Source: Bacilli bacterium (GTDB lineage Bacteria > Bacillota_I > Bacilli_A > ML615J-28 > CAG-698). Taken from it: 50,546 nucleotides of DNA. Below are positions 8,046 through 15,885 of the stretch, piece by piece. The translations under genes and the position numbers were made by a program. Location of the stretch: contig JAFSVH010000056.1 of assembly GCA_017450215.1 (NCBI GenBank), positions 1-50,546 of the forward strand, written 5' to 3'. How positions within the stretch are numbered: position 1 is the first letter of the stretch; each line of letters opens with the position of its first letter. The notes beneath the pieces are model-generated. The model ran no database searches and was not told the origin of the DNA. It was given only the letters and a program-made list of their open reading frames with translations.

Positions 8046-9034
8046 TATTTCACCATTGTAGCATAGATTACTGCTTTAATTGTATGTAATCTATTTTCTG
8101 CTTCATCAAATACAACTGATTGAGGGCCTTCAAAGACATCTTCAGTAACTTCCAAGCCATTCATTCCGAATTTATTATATACTTCAAGTCCGATTTTTGT
8201 CTCAATATTGTGAAAGGAAGGAAGACAATGAATGAAGATGGCATCTTTCTTTGCTAGTGCCATTAATTCTTTATTTACTTGATATTTTTTTAATTTGCTT
8301 ATTCTTTCTTCCCAAACTTTATCTTCTTCACCCATTGATACCCATACATCTGTAGCTACTACATCACTACCTTTAACTGTATTTATATCTTCACTGAATG
8401 TTAACTTTGCTCCTGTTTCTTTTGCTATTTTTTTGCATTCATCGATTAATTCTTGACTTGGCCATAATTCTTTTGGCGCAATCATTCTAAAATCTAAACC
8501 CATTTTAGCTGAACCTACCATATAGCTATTTCCCATATTGTATCTTCCATCACCTAAATAAGATAAAGCTATACCTTTTAAATATCCTTTATGTTCTTTA
8601 ATTGTAAGAAAATCTGCTAAGATTTGAGTAGGATGGAATTCGTTTGTTAGACCATTCCATACAGGAACTTTTGAATTCATAGCAATCTCTTTTACAATAT
8701 CTTGAGCATAGCCACGATATTCAATACCATCAAACATTCTAGTTAATACTCTAGCAGTATCTTTAATTGATTCTTTTTTGCCCATTTGACTACCTGTTGG
8801 ACCGATGTATGTAACATTCATACCTAAGTCATGACCTGCAGTTTCAAAAGCACAACGAGTACGTGTAGAATCTTTTTCAAATAGAAGAACAATGTTCTTT
8901 CCTTTTAATACTTCATGAGGAATTCCTTTTTTCTTTTCTTCCTTTAATTTAGCGGCTAAATCAAGAAGATAAGATATCTCTTCAGGACTATAATCTAATA
9001 ATGTCAATAAATCTTTATGATTAAATTTATTCAT
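8045..9034 (-). CDS. arcB: Ornithine carbamoyltransferase (catabolic)
   Basis: A 329-residue cytoplasmic enzyme. In this context it runs from citrulline and phosphate to ornithine and carbamoyl phosphate. Visible motifs are the carbamoyl-phosphate loop STRTR (56-60), HPTQ (134-137), and HCLPSFHN (269-276) with the ornithine-binding Cys270. The operon position between arcA and arcC argues for the catabolic form; sequence alone cannot fully exclude the anabolic ArgF. The ribosome site (AAGGA, minus strand) is good. The 71-bp gap to arcA holds an unusual series of 12-bp tandem repeats. Confidence 0.95.
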   Translation of the reverse strand: MNKFNHKDLLTLLDYSPEEISYLLDLAAKLKEEKKKGIPHEVLKGKNIVLLFEKDSTRTRCAFETAGHDLGMNVTYIGPTGSQMGKKESIKDTARVLTRMFDGIEYRGYAQDIVKEIAMNSKVPVWNGLTNEFHPTQILADFLTIKEHKGYLKGIALSYLGDGRYNMGNSYMVGSAKMGLDFRMIAPKELWPSQELIDECKKIAKETGAKLTFSEDINTVKGSDVVATDVWVSMGEEDKVWEERISKLKKYQVNKELMALAKKDAIFIHCLPSFHNIETKIGLEVYNKFGMNGLEVTEDVFEGPQSVVFDEAENRLHTIKAVIYATMVK

Positions 9035-9071
9035 AATTTTCCTTTCTCATTAATTAAATTTTTATTTGCTT

Positions 9072-9119
9072 AAATTAATTTTTAAATTAATTTTTAAATT
9101 TGTTCTCAAATTTGTTCTC
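9072..9119. repeat. Two tandem pairs of 12-bp repeats spanning the arcA stop
   Basis: On the plus strand the segment reads as unit A twice (aaattaattttt) followed by unit B twice (aaatttgttctc). Read on the minus strand, unit B is four codons: Glu-Gln-Ile-stop. The duplication therefore copied the end of arcA together with its stop codon, giving EQI-TGA followed by EQI-TAA. Confidence 0.85.
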
Positions 9120-10371
9120 TATATAGTGGCATTGACATACATCTTGGTCCACCTCTGCCACGAGATAATTCACTTGATGGGATTGATATTACTTTGATTC
9201 CATGCTTTGTTAGTAATTTATTAGTAATATCATTTCTTTCATAAGCAATTACAACACCAGGAGCAATACAGAAGCAATTAGAACCATCACTCCATTGTTC
9301 TCTATCACTATTTATTGAATCTTTTCCTCCACAAGGAATTAAAGTGATTTTTTTATGTAATTGATCTTCTAATATTAATTCTAATTTTTTATTTAGTTTT
9401 TTAGTAATTATTTTATTAGAAATATTATCTTTCTTTAATTCATATACTTCCATTTTGTCGTAACAAGACTTATGTATTGTAAATTTATCATAATCTACTT
9501 GTGAGAAAATTGTATCTAAATGCATAAATGTTCTTGCCTTAGGGATATGAAAAGCGAGGATTGTGTCATAGCTTGTGAAAAAATCGAAGAAGAGGCGATG
9601 TGCTAATTTTTCGATTGCGTAAGCAGATGTTCTTTCACTTACTCCAACAATTAAACATTTATCACTTAATACACAAATATCTCCACCTTCAATATTATAT
9701 TTATCATCACGATTATAATATATATCAGTATTTTTATAATCCTTATGATATTTAAAGATGTATTTTGCAAATATAGTTTCTCTTTTTCTTGTTTTTGAAT
9801 ACATTGAATTGATAGATACACCATTATTTATAATAGTGAATGGATCTCTTGTGAAATAAAGATTAGGCATTGGATCAGTTACAAAGATTGATGTGTTTAC
9901 ATAATCATCAAGTTTCATTTCTTTTTTATCTTTGTAAAGTTCATTTTTCTTTATTCCACTCATACATTTTTTCACAAGCTTTTTAGAATCTTTAATACTC
10001 ATTAAATAATCATAAATTTCTTTTTCTTGATGTGTTGGAATATTTCCTAAATCATTGATGAAATCTTTAATAAATTCCTCTTTCACAATTTCATCTTTTA
10101 ATACTTCACTTATTAAATCTACTAAATAAACAACTTCAATACCATTATCTTTAAATGCTTTTGCAAAAACTTGATGTTCAGCCTTCGCTAGTGGTAACCA
10201 AGGTATATCATCAAATAATAATTCTTCTAAATATTTTGGAGTTAAATTATTTATTTCTTCACCAGGTTCATGAAGTAATACTCTTTTTAATCTTCCTATT
10301 TCTGAATTAATAAATAATAAATTATTATTAATTAATAATTTATTACTATTTAATTTTGATTTTTCTTTCAT
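9106..10371 (-). CDS. arcA: Arginine deiminase
   Basis: A 421-residue cytoplasmic enzyme hydrolysing arginine to citrulline and ammonia, first step of the ADI pathway; it supplies ATP through ArcC and alkalinises the cytoplasm. Seen: LLHEPGEEINNLTP near residue 35, FTRDPF near 175, EGGDICVLS near 230, HLDTIFSQVD near 282 (His-Asp pair) and the C-terminal GPRCMSMPL with the expected nucleophile Cys411. Length fits the family (about 400-420). The N-terminus is Asn/Lys-rich and slightly extended. A minus-strand promoter lies upstream at 10410-10437. The C-terminal codons and stop are tandemly duplicated. Confidence 0.95.
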   Translation of the reverse strand: MKEKSKLNSNKLLINNNLLFINSEIGRLKRVLLHEPGEEINNLTPKYLEELLFDDIPWLPLAKAEHQVFAKAFKDNGIEVVYLVDLISEVLKDEIVKEEFIKDFINDLGNIPTHQEKEIYDYLMSIKDSKKLVKKCMSGIKKNELYKDKKEMKLDDYVNTSIFVTDPMPNLYFTRDPFTIINNGVSINSMYSKTRKRETIFAKYIFKYHKDYKNTDIYYNRDDKYNIEGGDICVLSDKCLIVGVSERTSAYAIEKLAHRLFFDFFTSYDTILAFHIPKARTFMHLDTIFSQVDYDKFTIHKSCYDKMEVYELKKDNISNKIITKKLNKKLELILEDQLHKKITLIPCGGKDSINSDREQWSDGSNCFCIAPGVVIAYERNDITNKLLTKHGIKVISIPSSELSRGRGGPRCMSMPLYREQI

Positions 10372-10409
10372 TATTTCTTTATTTTCCCCTTTAATTTTTC
10401 TATATTTTT

Positions 10410-10437
10410 ATTATAGCATCTTTTCTTATATTGACAA
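10410..10437 (-). promoter_or_regulatory. Promoter of the arcABC operon
   Basis: On the minus strand: TTGTCA, 16-bp spacer, TATAAT, about 38 bp before the arcA ATG. A purine-rich AAAGGGG lies between. No clear ArgR box was identified. Confidence 0.65.
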
Positions 10438-10589
10438 TAAATATAAATAAATATGAATATATATAAATTCTACTGTGAGTAGAGTTATATTTTTGACTCT
10501 ACTTTTGAGGTTTTAAATTGTATAGATTAATTATTTTGTTTTTGCTTGTTCTTGAAATGTTGCTGTTTTATAATTATTTGGTAAAAAAA

Positions 10590-10641
10590 CGTATTGTTTG
10601 CTTTTATTCTTTATTAGTAGGTAATAAAGACAAATAAACGT
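10590..10641 (+). promoter_or_regulatory. Long imperfect inverted repeat in the degV leader
   Basis: The core tctttatta / taataaaga (10608-10616 and 10622-10630) is perfect with a GTAGG loop. Outer arms cgtattgtttg and caaataaacg pair imperfectly. It has no T-run, so it looks more like an operator or leader hairpin than a terminator. Confidence 0.45.
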
Positions 10642-10682
10642 AATATTCAATTTAATTTGTAATTTATTTATGAGGGTGAATT

Positions 10683-11540
10683 ATGGAAAGAAAAATAGTT
10701 ATAAGTGCTGAAAGCACAATTGATTTACCAAGAAGTATGTTAGAAGAATTTAACATTCATACAGTTCCTTTTACTGTAATGTTAGGTGATAAGGCAAGAT
10801 TAGATGGTGAATTTGATACTAAAGAAATTTTTGATTTTGTTTTTGAAACAAAGAAATTACCTAAGACTAGTGCTGTTAATGAATATCAATATCAAAAGCA
10901 CTTCACAAAATTATTAAAAGAATATGATTATGTTATTCATTTTACTTTATCTAGTGAAATGTCTTCTGCATATTCTAATGCTTGTAAAGTTAGTGATGAA
11001 TTAAATGGTAGAGTATTTGTAGTTGATTCAAGAAGCTTATCAACTGGTATTGCTTTACTTGCTATTTATGCAGCTAAATTAAGTAAGGAATGTGATGATC
11101 CTGAAATTATTGTAGAGAAGGTGAAGAAGAGAATACCTTATAATCAAGCATCATTTGTTTTAAGTAAATTGGATTATTTATATAAAGGTGGAAGATGCAA
11201 TAGCCTACAATTACTTGCTTCATCTTTACTTAGAATTAGACCTCAGATTGTAGTTGCTGATGGTAAAATGAGAGATAGAAAGAAATTCCTAGGTAATTAT
11301 GATAGTTGTGTAGATAAATATGTAAATGTTACTTTAGAACAATTTCCTAATCCAGATTTAGAAGAAGTATTCATTACCTATACTACTGCTAAAGATAGTA
11401 CTGTTCTTAAAGTAAAAGAAAAGTTAATAAAAAGAGGCTTTAAGAATGTCAGAATCACTCATGCAGGTGCTACTATTACAAGTCACTGTGGTGAACATTG
11501 CTTAGGTATTCTTTATATTAATGATGGTGGTAATAATTAA
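10683..11540 (+). CDS. DegV-family fatty-acid-binding protein (FakB-like)
   Basis: A 285-residue cytoplasmic protein of the usual DegV length, with ribosome site gagggtgaat. Typical features: an N-terminal SAESTIDLP strand-loop, PFTV with the D-G-E motif after it, FTLSSEMSSAYSNA near residue 93 (head-group loop), VDSRSLSTG near 118, and YLYKGGRCNS near 170. DegV/FakB proteins hold a fatty acid that FakA phosphorylates for membrane lipid synthesis. No FakA gene is seen in this window. It appears monocistronic, with its own promoter region upstream. Confidence 0.9.
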   Translation: MERKIVISAESTIDLPRSMLEEFNIHTVPFTVMLGDKARLDGEFDTKEIFDFVFETKKLPKTSAVNEYQYQKHFTKLLKEYDYVIHFTLSSEMSSAYSNACKVSDELNGRVFVVDSRSLSTGIALLAIYAAKLSKECDDPEIIVEKVKKRIPYNQASFVLSKLDYLYKGGRCNSLQLLASSLLRIRPQIVVADGKMRDRKKFLGNYDSCVDKYVNVTLEQFPNPDLEEVFITYTTAKDSTVLKVKEKLIKRGFKNVRITHAGATITSHCGEHCLGILYINDGGNN

Positions 11541-11609
11541 GATAATAAATAATGTATATTATAAATAATATATATTATATAGATATATATAATATTGATA
11601 ATTTTTTAA

Positions 11610-11638
11610 TTGAAGTAATATTTTGAGCGTGTTATAAT
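11610..11638 (+). promoter_or_regulatory. Promoter of the orphan lipoprotein gene
   Basis: TTGAAG, 17 bp and TATAAT inside the recurrent string GTGTTATAATCT. The -10 overlaps the left arm (aatctcttatg, 11636-11646) of an 11-bp inverted repeat whose right arm (cataagagatt) is at 11685-11695 and is followed by T's, so this region may also hold an operator or attenuator. Confidence 0.65.
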
Positions 11639-11722
11639 CTCTTATGTTAATAAATGTTTATAAATTATTTTTATATACATTTCGCATAAGAGATTTTTTA
11701 TATAGGAGATTAACTATTTAAT

Positions 11723-13960
11723 ATGAAAAAGAAAGTTATCATTTTTTTATTTCTGTTTTTATTTATTTTTGTTTTAAGTTCATGTAAACATGAAGAGGAA
11801 GAAGCACAAGATATTGTTATTAATGCTGAATCGACTTTAATTGAAACTGATAAAACTGTTTCTGATTTTGGTGAAGATTATAAGAGTATATTATATGCTT
11901 ATCTTAATAATTATTATAATAAATTAGAATCAGTTAAAATTGAAAATGAAGGTACATTAAAAGCTAAAATTTTATTTATTAATTATAATGTTACTTTTGG
12001 TTCAACTACAATAAGACTAAAGAACAGTTCATTTAGAACTGCTTATTCTCATTCATCTCTTTTGAATTATGATTCAGAATTATATGAAACTAGAGAAAAC
12101 GTTGTGGAAAGCTTAGATTTAGAGACATATAAAACATATAGTGTGGAAGAATATAAAAAGATTGGCTTTTCAACATTCGCACCATTATTATTTGGTTTTA
12201 TTTGTAATGATAGTTCTGTCTTGAGTGCTACCTTAGATAAAATTGAAGGTGATAATTATACATTTAAATATATCTTTGATGTAAATGAAGCAACTAAATA
12301 TCAACAAATATCTAATAAGCATGATGGTGATTTAACTGAATATCCTGAATATATTTCAGTTGTAGTTTATGTTACAATGAAAAATGATTATACTCCAGTT
12401 GGAATGGTTATAGATGCATCTTATTATGCAAAGAAGCCATTCATTGGTCAAGGATTAGTTGAACAGCATTCAGTTGTTAATTATACTCATGTTAATGAAG
12501 ATTTGAAAATTGAAGATGAAGATAAATATATTAAACTTGCTGGATCTACTCCATCACAAGTTCAGGAAGAAAAAGAAAATGTCTTAGTTGAAGTAGTTGA
12601 TTCGGTTAAAAAATTACCATTTAATGATGGAGCAAGAATTACTGCTAATATTAAATCTGATATATTGAAATCATCTGATATGGATCTTGAATTAAAAGGT
12701 GATTTACAATTAATTTTCGATTTAGATCGAGTAATTGATGATAATGTATATAATGTTGGTAATCTATATTTAGGTGTTCAAGCTGATGAAAATATGAGTT
12801 CATTATTATCTCTGGTTTCCATGATTGCAGGAGATGCTTTAGATGATTATAAAGATTTATTATCTACATTATATACAATGGATTTATTCTATTTAGGTGA
12901 TGGAAAGAATTATATTGAATGTAAGAATAGTGATGATGTTGTTTATTATGTAAAAGAATTAAAGCTTGTTGAAGTGGTGGATTTATTATTAAAGAAGCTT
13001 AAATTCAATGAATTAAAGAATGTCATCCAAGGTGATTTAGAAAACCAATATTTAACAGTTACAAAAGAAGTGATAAGTGACAAAGAATATAAAGCAATTG
13101 CTTCATTAAGTGATGATTATATTCAAAAAATCAAAGACTTGATTTCTGATTTATTAGAAAAACAACCAATGTTAGGTTTAGTATTATCATATAAAGATTT
13201 TGGTAATATTAATATTTATTTCAATGTAAAGAATGAAACAATTGATAGTGCCTTTGCTTCAGTTAGTTATATTAATACAGATGATCAAGAAATTACTCTA
13301 TTATCAATTGAATTAAATGTTGATGAATTCAATCATAAATTTGAAGATGATAATTATATTTATGAAGATTATGATAAATATTTAATTTCATCAAATATTG
13401 CTTCATCATTAAGTCGATTATATAGTGATTTCTATCTAGATTATGGTTATAAAGCAAATGCTTTAAAAGTAATTGAAGAATATGATGCATTAGATGATTT
13501 TAGTAAAGATATTGTTTCAAATAAATTTTCATCAATTGATTTCTTTAAAGAAAAATTAGCTAAGATTGATGATAATATTAATTATTATGCATCACTTAGA
13601 TATTTATTAACTAATATTGATTCATTAGATAATGAAGGAATATTAAATGTGTTTGAAATACATAAAAAAATAACTTTGAGTGCTGAAGTAAATAAAGCAT
13701 TAGGTGATGAATTAACTAATAAATATAATAATATAAGTGATTATGTTGATTATTTGAATCTTGGAGAAGTATTTAAAGATATTGATGTTAATCAAGATGT
13801 AGATAATTGGGGATTAAAAGCTGAACAAATAATTGAATTTAAAACCTTATTTAATTTATGTAATCTTGATTCAAATATCATGACTAAAGTTATACTTGAA
13901 TTAGGAGATATGGGATTTATATTGTATTTCACAATATCTAGTAAGATTTTAAATTATTAA
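11723..13960 (+). CDS. Large lipoprotein of unknown function
   Basis: A 745-residue protein with a classic lipoprotein signal: KKK, a run of Leu/Phe/Ile, then LSSC with Cys21, so it should be anchored on the outer face of the membrane. The mature part is rich in Asp, Glu, Asn and Tyr, without repeats or metal motifs that I can recognise. Residues about 55-260 and 290-540 look like two beta-rich domains (many alternating hydrophobic strands such as LKGDLQLIFDLD), and the last 190 residues look helical. Ribosome site TAGGAG. It stands alone between degV and nadK. Function unknown; a substrate-binding or envelope structural role would be a guess. Confidence 0.8.
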   Translation: MKKKVIIFLFLFLFIFVLSSCKHEEEEAQDIVINAESTLIETDKTVSDFGEDYKSILYAYLNNYYNKLESVKIENEGTLKAKILFINYNVTFGSTTIRLKNSSFRTAYSHSSLLNYDSELYETRENVVESLDLETYKTYSVEEYKKIGFSTFAPLLFGFICNDSSVLSATLDKIEGDNYTFKYIFDVNEATKYQQISNKHDGDLTEYPEYISVVVYVTMKNDYTPVGMVIDASYYAKKPFIGQGLVEQHSVVNYTHVNEDLKIEDEDKYIKLAGSTPSQVQEEKENVLVEVVDSVKKLPFNDGARITANIKSDILKSSDMDLELKGDLQLIFDLDRVIDDNVYNVGNLYLGVQADENMSSLLSLVSMIAGDALDDYKDLLSTLYTMDLFYLGDGKNYIECKNSDDVVYYVKELKLVEVVDLLLKKLKFNELKNVIQGDLENQYLTVTKEVISDKEYKAIASLSDDYIQKIKDLISDLLEKQPMLGLVLSYKDFGNINIYFNVKNETIDSAFASVSYINTDDQEITLLSIELNVDEFNHKFEDDNYIYEDYDKYLISSNIASSLSRLYSDFYLDYGYKANALKVIEEYDALDDFSKDIVSNKFSSIDFFKEKLAKIDDNINYYASLRYLLTNIDSLDNEGILNVFEIHKKITLSAEVNKALGDELTNKYNNISDYVDYLNLGEVFKDIDVNQDVDNWGLKAEQIIEFKTLFNLCNLDSNIMTKVILELGDMGFILYFTISSKILNY

Positions 13961-13982
13961 TTATTATGAATAGTGGAATTTC

Positions 13983-14092
13983 GAGATAAGTTGCAAAAAC
14001 TCGGGCAATTAGTCGACTTTTTGCGGTTTATCTATCGATTTTCTTGAGATAAGTTGCAAAAACTCACATAAAAGGTTGACTTTTTGCAACTT
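13983..14092 (+). repeat. Two-copy hairpin element upstream of nadK
   Basis: The 20-mer gagataagttgcaaaaactc occurs at 13983-14002 and 14046-14065, a 63-bp period. Each copy begins a stem-loop with an 18-base loop: 13985-13999 with 14018-14032 (15 pairs as RNA, three of them G-U), and 14051-14062 with 14081-14092 (12 perfect pairs). The second arm runs into a T-rich tail (ttttgttttg). It resembles a REP-like element or tandem terminators. Confidence 0.75.
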
Positions 14093-14174
14093 TTGTTTTG
14101 AATCACTTATTATAATCACATTTATAAACTACTTTAAAAATTTTTCATTGCTAAATGAATTCGTTTTAAATGTC

Positions 14175-14203
14175 TTTATTGTTTACAAATTTTATGATAT
14201 AAT
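14175..14203 (+). promoter_or_regulatory. Promoter of the nadK-mtnN operon
   Basis: An extended -10 (TGATATAAT, TATAAT at 14198-14203) with a weak TTTATT 17 bp upstream. It implies a transcript start near 14210. Confidence 0.55.
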
Positions 14204-14224
14204 CGATTAAGGAAAATTTGCAAA

Positions 14225-15049
14225 ATGGTGAATAATATGAAAAAAAGTTTGAATGTGAAATATGCAATATATGTAAAAGAATATGAAAGATCTTATAAAA
14301 TTAAAGATTATATTATTCAAAGATTAGGTAAAGATAATATTGATTATGATAATCCTAAATATGTATTTTCTATTGGTGGTGATGGAACATATTTGAAAGC
14401 TTTGCATAATTATATTTATTCAGATAATATTCAAGATATTGTTTTTATTAATATTAATACTGGTAATCTTGGTTTTTATTCTAATCTTGATGAAGAGGAT
14501 ATTGATAATTTAATGGATAATATTATTGATCATCAAGAATATGTATATCATGATTTGATTGAATTTAGGATTAATGATGAAGATAAAGCTAGATATTGTA
14601 TGAATGAAATTTGTTTATATAGTTTTCCTGAAGCTGTAAAACTTGATTGCTACGTTGATGGTAATTTGTTTGAAAGTTTCTGTGGCAGTGGCTTAGTTGT
14701 TTCATCTCCAACTGGTTCAACGGGACTTAATAAAAGCTTAAATGGTGCTATTATTGATGAAAGATTAAAGACTTTACAAATTACTGAAGTTGCAGGAATT
14801 AAGAATAAATTCTATAAGACACTTGGTGTTAGCACAGTCCTTGATTCTAAAAGAGTTATTGATTTAATTATTAGTCCTGAATCTTCAGTTAAAATATCTT
14901 ATGATAATATTGATTTTCATAGTGGTAGTGAAGAGAATTTTGAAATTAAAAAGATTAATGTAAGATATAGTGATATTAAGATTAAGAATTTGAAATATAA
15001 GCATAAAGATTTCTTTGAAAGGGTAAAGAAAAGTTTCTTAGAAAAATAA
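14225..15049 (+). CDS. nadK: NAD kinase
   Basis: A 274-residue cytoplasmic enzyme that phosphorylates NAD to NADP. Seen: IGGDGT (residues 50-55), the NAD kinase signature, NTGNLGFYSN near 85, and the conserved SSPTGSTGLNKSL near 160. Two starts are possible. ATG 14225 has AAGGA 11 bp upstream; ATG 14237 has GGTGA just upstream and fits better with a transcript start near 14210. It heads a tightly packed operon, with nfnA starting one base after its stop, so NADP production is coupled with an NADP-reducing enzyme. Confidence 0.93.
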   Translation: MVNNMKKSLNVKYAIYVKEYERSYKIKDYIIQRLGKDNIDYDNPKYVFSIGGDGTYLKALHNYIYSDNIQDIVFININTGNLGFYSNLDEEDIDNLMDNIIDHQEYVYHDLIEFRINDEDKARYCMNEICLYSFPEAVKLDCYVDGNLFESFCGSGLVVSSPTGSTGLNKSLNGAIIDERLKTLQITEVAGIKNKFYKTLGVSTVLDSKRVIDLIISPESSVKISYDNIDFHSGSEENFEIKKINVRYSDIKIKNLKYKHKDFFERVKKSFLEK

Positions 15050-15050
15050 T

Positions 15051-15878
15051 ATGTATAAAATATTAGAAAAGAAAATATTAAATAAAGATGTAACTAAAAT
15101 GATAATTGATGCTCCACTTGTTGCAAAGAGATGTGAAGCAGGTCAGTTTATTATTTTACGTGCTAAGGATGATAGCGAAAGAATCCCACTTACGATTAAT
15201 GATTATGATCGTAAGAAGGGCACAATTTCTATTGTTTTTCAGGTTGTTGGGGAAGCAACAATTGAACTTAATAAATTATGCGAAGGCGATGAAATTGAGA
15301 CTTTTGTCGGTCCATTAGGCAAGAAAACTGATTTAGATGGCCTCAAGAAAGCTATTGTAATTGGTGGTGGTCTTGGTAGTGCCATTGCTTATCCTCTTGC
15401 AAAAGCAATGAAGGAGAAGGGAATTGATGTTACATCAATATGTGGTTTTAGAAATAAGGATTTAATTATTTTAGAAGATGAATTTAAAAAAGTAAGTAAT
15501 AAATTAATAATTACAACTGATGATGGAAGTAATGGAATTAAGGGTTTTGTTACGGATAGATTAGAAGAATTGTTAAAGGTTGGTAGTGATTATGATGCTG
15601 TTTATGTTATTGGACCTTTAATCATGATGAAATTTGTATCACTTCTTACTTTAAAATATAATTTGAAAACCATTGTGAGTATGAATCCATTAATGGTTGA
15701 TGGAACTGGTATGTGTGGTGGTTGTAGACTTACTTATGATGGTAAAATCAAATTTGCTTGTGTTGATGGTCCTGATTTTGATGGCCATAAGGTTGATTTC
15801 GATGAAGCTATTTATAGAAATAATATTTACAAAGATTTTGAAAGAAAGAGAAAAGAAGATTGTAATCTTTTAAAATGA
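15051..15878 (+). CDS. nfnA: NADH-dependent ferredoxin:NADP+ oxidoreductase, small subunit (NfnA)
   Basis: A 275-residue FAD/NAD-binding protein of the dihydroorotate dehydrogenase electron-transfer/sulfide dehydrogenase family. RIPLTI (residues 44-49) is in the flavin-binding region, VIGGGLGSAIAYPLAKA (103-119) binds the nucleotide, and DGTGMCGGCR (218 onward) with Cys222, Cys225 and Cys237 followed by VDGPDFDGH forms the [2Fe-2S] site. The last motif separates NfnA from PyrK. With NfnB it couples reduced ferredoxin and NADH to NADP+ reduction by flavin bifurcation. It has no good Shine-Dalgarno and probably relies on coupling from nadK. Confidence 0.9.
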   Translation: MYKILEKKILNKDVTKMIIDAPLVAKRCEAGQFIILRAKDDSERIPLTINDYDRKKGTISIVFQVVGEATIELNKLCEGDEIETFVGPLGKKTDLDGLKKAIVIGGGLGSAIAYPLAKAMKEKGIDVTSICGFRNKDLIILEDEFKKVSNKLIITTDDGSNGIKGFVTDRLEELLKVGSDYDAVYVIGPLIMMKFVSLLTLKYNLKTIVSMNPLMVDGTGMCGGCRLTYDGKIKFACVDGPDFDGHKVDFDEAIYRNNIYKDFERKRKEDCNLLK

Positions 15879-15885
15879 GGAGTAA

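Larger units (their letters stand above)
10372..10682. other. Divergent intergenic region between arcA and degV
   Basis: This 311-bp stretch has no gene. It holds the arc promoter (minus strand), a small hairpin (agtagagt 10478-10485 / actctact 10496-10503), a candidate plus-strand -10 TATAAT at 10569-10574 with weak -35 TTGTTC 17 bp upstream, and a long imperfect inverted repeat at 10590-10641 in what would be the degV leader. Confidence 0.6.

Noticed and set aside
13983-14092. CRISPR array
   Set aside because: Only two repeat copies, with self-complementary arms and no spacers of uniform size beyond one interval; no cas genes.
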